In this document: positions 61,764 to 64,000 of the stretch, one piece after another | How the letters are laid out: each line of letters starts with the position of its first letter | Numbering within the stretch: the first letter of the stretch is position 1 | Origin: Agathobacter rectalis ATCC 33656 | GTDB taxonomy: Bacteria > Bacillota > Clostridia > Lachnospirales > Lachnospiraceae | Direction of reading: 5' to 3' | Assembly (NCBI RefSeq): GCF_000020605.1 | Contig: NC_012781.1 | Location: 2,543,501 to 2,607,500 of the forward strand | Length of the DNA: 64,000 nt | Notes under the pieces: model-generated | Told to the model about the DNA's origin: nothing | The model's database searches: none | What the model saw: the letters and a program-made list of their open reading frames with translations, nothing else | Translations under genes and position numbers: made by a program

Positions 61764-62873
61764 ATGAATAACAAAGAAATGACACTTAATAGTGAAAGAT
61801 GGAATTATATTGACTTAATGGAGTTTTTCGCATTATTCTTCGTAATAATGTATCATGCCACTCTTTATAACTATAATTTTCTTTCAGATAACAAAACTAT
61901 TTATTATATCAGATATTTTACGAGAGCAATTATGTCAACTTGTGTTCCTCTTTTCTTTTTCTGTAATGGCTATCTTTTATTTAACAGGCCTTTTGATTTG
62001 CAAAAGCACATTATTAAAACCATTAAAATCATTTTGCTTACAGCTCTATGGGGCATTATAGGATTAATTATTTTTTCAGTTTATACACATACATCTTTAA
62101 ATCTGCATGATTTTATATATAATTTGATTACTCTCAATCCACTCGGATGGATAAATCACTTATGGTTTATGGGTATTCTTGTTTTGTTATATATATTTGC
62201 ACCACTACTTGTGAAAATATTCAAATCCAGTGTGAGAAATTTTAAAATTCTTTTGTTCATATTTTTTATTATAGGATTTGGTATCAAAGCTGTTGGATAT
62301 ACCGTATATGCTATTGGTATTGCAAATAATCAGAACATGCCTGAAATTATGCAGTTTGCTGAACATAATATTTTCAGAATGACACAGTTTTATGCATTCC
62401 CATATTTTACATTAGGTGGAATAGTATTTCATTGTAAAAACGCTATTTTAAAGATTAAACCATTATATAGAAACCTTGTTTCTGTGTTACTTATTATCGC
62501 AAATTGTTGTATGCTTTATTTAATGGCTGTTTTCTTTACAAATCATACTGCTACTGCCGAACCATGGGATATAGTCTGGTGTGGATATGACACTGTTTTT
62601 ACTTTACTGAATGTATGCTGCATATTTGTATTATCACTAAATTACAATCATAAATTTAAACTTATAAAGAATATTTCCATAAATACATTAGGCATTTTCT
62701 TTATACATAATATTGTTATAAGGATCACAATTGATAAATTTGTTTGTCATGCATTTTTTCAAACTTTAATAGGAAATATTATTTACGTGTTGTTTGTCAT
62801 GCTGCTTAGTTTGGTAATAGTATTTTTATTAGGTAAGATACCCATTTTAAGAAAGACCATTTCTTTAAGATAA
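61764..62873 (+). CDS. Acyltransferase 3-family membrane protein
   Basis: The 369-residue protein has about ten membrane helices and the family start ERWNYIDLMEFFALFFVIMYHATLYNYNF with the key histidine. It then has R-A-I-M-S-T-C-V-P-L-F-F-F-C-N-G-Y-L-L and LGWINHLWFMGILVLLYIFAPLL. Such enzymes O-acetylate surface polysaccharides or peptidoglycan. TAGGAG precedes the ATG at 61764. It lies between two insertion sequences and may be a displaced part of a polysaccharide locus. Confidence 0.85.
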   Translation: MNNKEMTLNSERWNYIDLMEFFALFFVIMYHATLYNYNFLSDNKTIYYIRYFTRAIMSTCVPLFFFCNGYLLFNRPFDLQKHIIKTIKIILLTALWGIIGLIIFSVYTHTSLNLHDFIYNLITLNPLGWINHLWFMGILVLLYIFAPLLVKIFKSSVRNFKILLFIFFIIGFGIKAVGYTVYAIGIANNQNMPEIMQFAEHNIFRMTQFYAFPYFTLGGIVFHCKNAILKIKPLYRNLVSVLLIIANCCMLYLMAVFFTNHTATAEPWDIVWCGYDTVFTLLNVCCIFVLSLNYNHKFKLIKNISINTLGIFFIHNIVIRITIDKFVCHAFFQTLIGNIIYVLFVMLLSLVIVFLLGKIPILRKTISLR

Positions 62874-62931
62874 AATTAAAGCCCTGTGCAATAATGATAT
62901 GTACCCATAATCCTGGACACATATTTATGAA

Positions 62932-63819
62932 CTAGGCTGAACACATGGATGCCACCCTGTATTGTACAGGCGGCATCCATTTTGTTTTTGCCTGAATTCT
63001 TTTGTTATTATAATAATCTATATATTCTGCAACCGCTTGTGAAAATTCTTCGAAAGAAGAATAGTTTTTTTCATAGCCATAATACATTTCATTTTTTAAT
63101 CGTCCAAAGAATGTCTCCATAATACAATTATCATAACAATTACCTTTTCGTGACATGGATTGTATAATGCCATGTTCCTGTAAAGCATTTCTAAAATAAG
63201 CATGTTGATACTGCCAGCCTTGATCTGAATGAAATATCAATCCTTCAACTGAAGGAAATTTTTCAAATGCTTTATTCAGCATTCTTTTTATCTGTTCAAG
63301 ATTAGGACTCATGGATAAATCATATGAGATGATTTCATTTGTATTCATATCTAGCACTGGAGAAATATAACACTTTCCCCATGAAAAATTGAACTGTGAT
63401 ACATCTGTGATCCATTTTTGTAAAGGCAAAGTTGTACTGAAATCCCTGTCTATTATGTTGTCAGCAATCTTACCAACTTCACCCTTATAAGAATGATATT
63501 TCTCCTTTGGCCTTTTTCCGGCTAGACCTGCTTCATGCATAAGACGCTGAACTCTTTTATGGTTCACCTGATACCCGCGATTAATAAGTTCCTGGTGAAC
63601 CCGTCTTACACCATACCTGCGCTTGTTCTCAACAAAAACACTTTTTATTTCTTCTAGTATTTCTTGATTGCGTTCGGCAATAACATCGTTTCTGCTAATC
63701 TCAAAATAGTAAGTAGATCTAGCCATGTGCATTGCTTTAAGGAGATATTTTAATTGGTATCCGTTTTCTCTGAGTTTTTTGATGATTGCTGCTTTTTCGC
63801 CTTGAGTTGCGCAGCCCAT
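62932..63819 (-). CDS. IS3-family transposase OrfB
   Basis: The 295-residue protein has the IS3 integrase core: HTH_21-like KSVFVENKRRYGVRRVHQEL, then the DDE set with Asp in WITDVSQFNFSWGKCYISPVLD, Asp in LIFHSDQGWQYQH and Glu in NCYDNCIMETFFGRLKNEMYYG. It is made as a fusion with OrfA through a -1 frameshift; its own ATG at 63819 is probably little used. The reading frame is intact. Confidence 0.92.
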   Translation of the reverse strand: MGCATQGEKAAIIKKLRENGYQLKYLLKAMHMARSTYYFEISRNDVIAERNQEILEEIKSVFVENKRRYGVRRVHQELINRGYQVNHKRVQRLMHEAGLAGKRPKEKYHSYKGEVGKIADNIIDRDFSTTLPLQKWITDVSQFNFSWGKCYISPVLDMNTNEIISYDLSMSPNLEQIKRMLNKAFEKFPSVEGLIFHSDQGWQYQHAYFRNALQEHGIIQSMSRKGNCYDNCIMETFFGRLKNEMYYGYEKNYSSFEEFSQAVAEYIDYYNNKRIQAKTKWMPPVQYRVASMCSA

Positions 63820-64000
63820 TTTTCTTGCCTCAAGGCGATCCGTTTTTTTATTACTTCGTTCTCGACTTTGATATATTCGTTTTCAGCTCTCAAGCGTATC
63901 AGTTCTTCTCGTTCTGATTCTGTTAAAGGTAATGGATTTGTTGACTTCTTCATTCTTGATTCCTTTGTTGGACGTCCTTTTTTACTTTCTACTAATCCAT
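63750..64000 (-). CDS. IS3-family OrfA, partial at the window edge
   Basis: The visible 83 codons end at 63750 and hold a coiled coil (LTESEREELIRLRAENEYIKVENEVIKKR), the leucine-zipper part of OrfA. The N-terminal helix-turn-helix lies beyond the window. The slippery heptamer A-AAA-AAC at 63774-63780 (minus strand) lies where its frame overlaps OrfB. Confidence 0.8.
   Translation of the reverse strand, partial: GLVESKKGRPTKESRMKKSTNPLPLTESEREELIRLRAENEYIKVENEVIKKRIALRQEKWAAQLKAKKQQSSKNSEKTDTN
63774..63780 (-). promoter_or_regulatory. Programmed -1 frameshift heptamer
   Basis: A-AAA-AAC in the OrfA frame (TCA-AAA-AAC) lets the ribosome slip into the OrfB frame (ATC-AAA-AAA-CTC), the standard signal of the IS3 family. 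Confidence 0.8.

Larger units (their letters stand above)
62899..64000 (-). mobile_element. IS3-family insertion sequence, incomplete at the window edge
   Basis: The element holds overlapping orfA and orfB on the minus strand and a probable end near 62899 with TGTACCCATAATCCTGGACA. The other end lies beyond the window. The layout is that of IS150-type members of the family. Confidence 0.75.

Noticed and set aside
1-64000. tRNA genes at ICE or element ends, rRNA, CRISPR arrays
   Set aside because: None was seen; both large elements sit in protein genes.

Overview
The window looks like chromosome of an AT-rich, low-GC Firmicute of the Clostridia, most like Lachnospiraceae. The evidence is a Spo0A-type effector domain with a perfect 0A box, AGGAGG ribosome binding sites, and a Tn1549-like conjugative element with PcfB, PrgI, Maff2, SpoVG-like and CD1845/DUF4315/DUF4366-type genes. 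No rRNA, tRNA or CRISPR array was seen. Most assignments rest on motifs and remembered family features; no database search was possible.

Layout. 1-5 kb: ordinary chromosomal genes (AMP-ligase fragment, GT2 glycosyltransferase, DUF1015 protein, unknown membrane protein, NUDIX hydrolase). 5-13.3 kb: a defence-like and regulatory island with a membrane protein plus TIR protein pair, a Spo0A-like response regulator, a GHKL sensor kinase, a reverse transcriptase-nitrilase fusion of the DRT type 1 kind, and a tyrosine recombinase. Next to the recombinase lies a cassette bounded by perfect 26-bp inverted repeats (13297-13322 and 59722-59747). It holds two tail-to-tail genes, an ATP-grasp ligase and an AAA/STAND-like NTPase with a TPR region. 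Each start codon is 41-53 bp inside a repeat, and an extended -10 promoter lies just outside the right repeat. This is the architecture of a recombinase-driven expression switch and is the strongest novel candidate here.

The NTPase-TPR gene is split by a 42.8-kb GC-rich ICE (about 15787-58599) with its own serine recombinase at the right end. The ICE carries parB, a C5 methylase, ArdA, PcfB, a VirD4 coupling protein, Maff2, VirB6, PrgI, VirB4, an NlpC/P60 protein, MobC, a MOBP-type relaxase, a two-component/ABC-transporter/phosphoesterase cargo module and a sigma-like factor. It carries two further insertions: a group II intron splits virD4 (22008-24389), and a 10.4-kb mobilizable element with a serine recombinase, a MOBQ-type relaxase, a primase and a VapE-type ATPase splits maff2 (25815-36243). 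The VirD4 and Maff2 reading frames can be reconstructed exactly across these insertions.

The ICE has an unusual repeated signal: 19 copies of a 23-nt hairpin-forming palindrome, nearly all between a stop codon and the next ribosome binding site. It also has a 166-bp multi-arm inverted repeat after parB, a roughly 430-nt gene-free stretch that may be a structured RNA, two genes whose best-placed start codon is ATC, and a 22-nt operator repeated before the ABC operon and the phosphoesterase. 59.8-64 kb: an IS30-family element, a membrane acyltransferase, and an IS3-family element with a programmed-frameshift heptamer that runs off the window.
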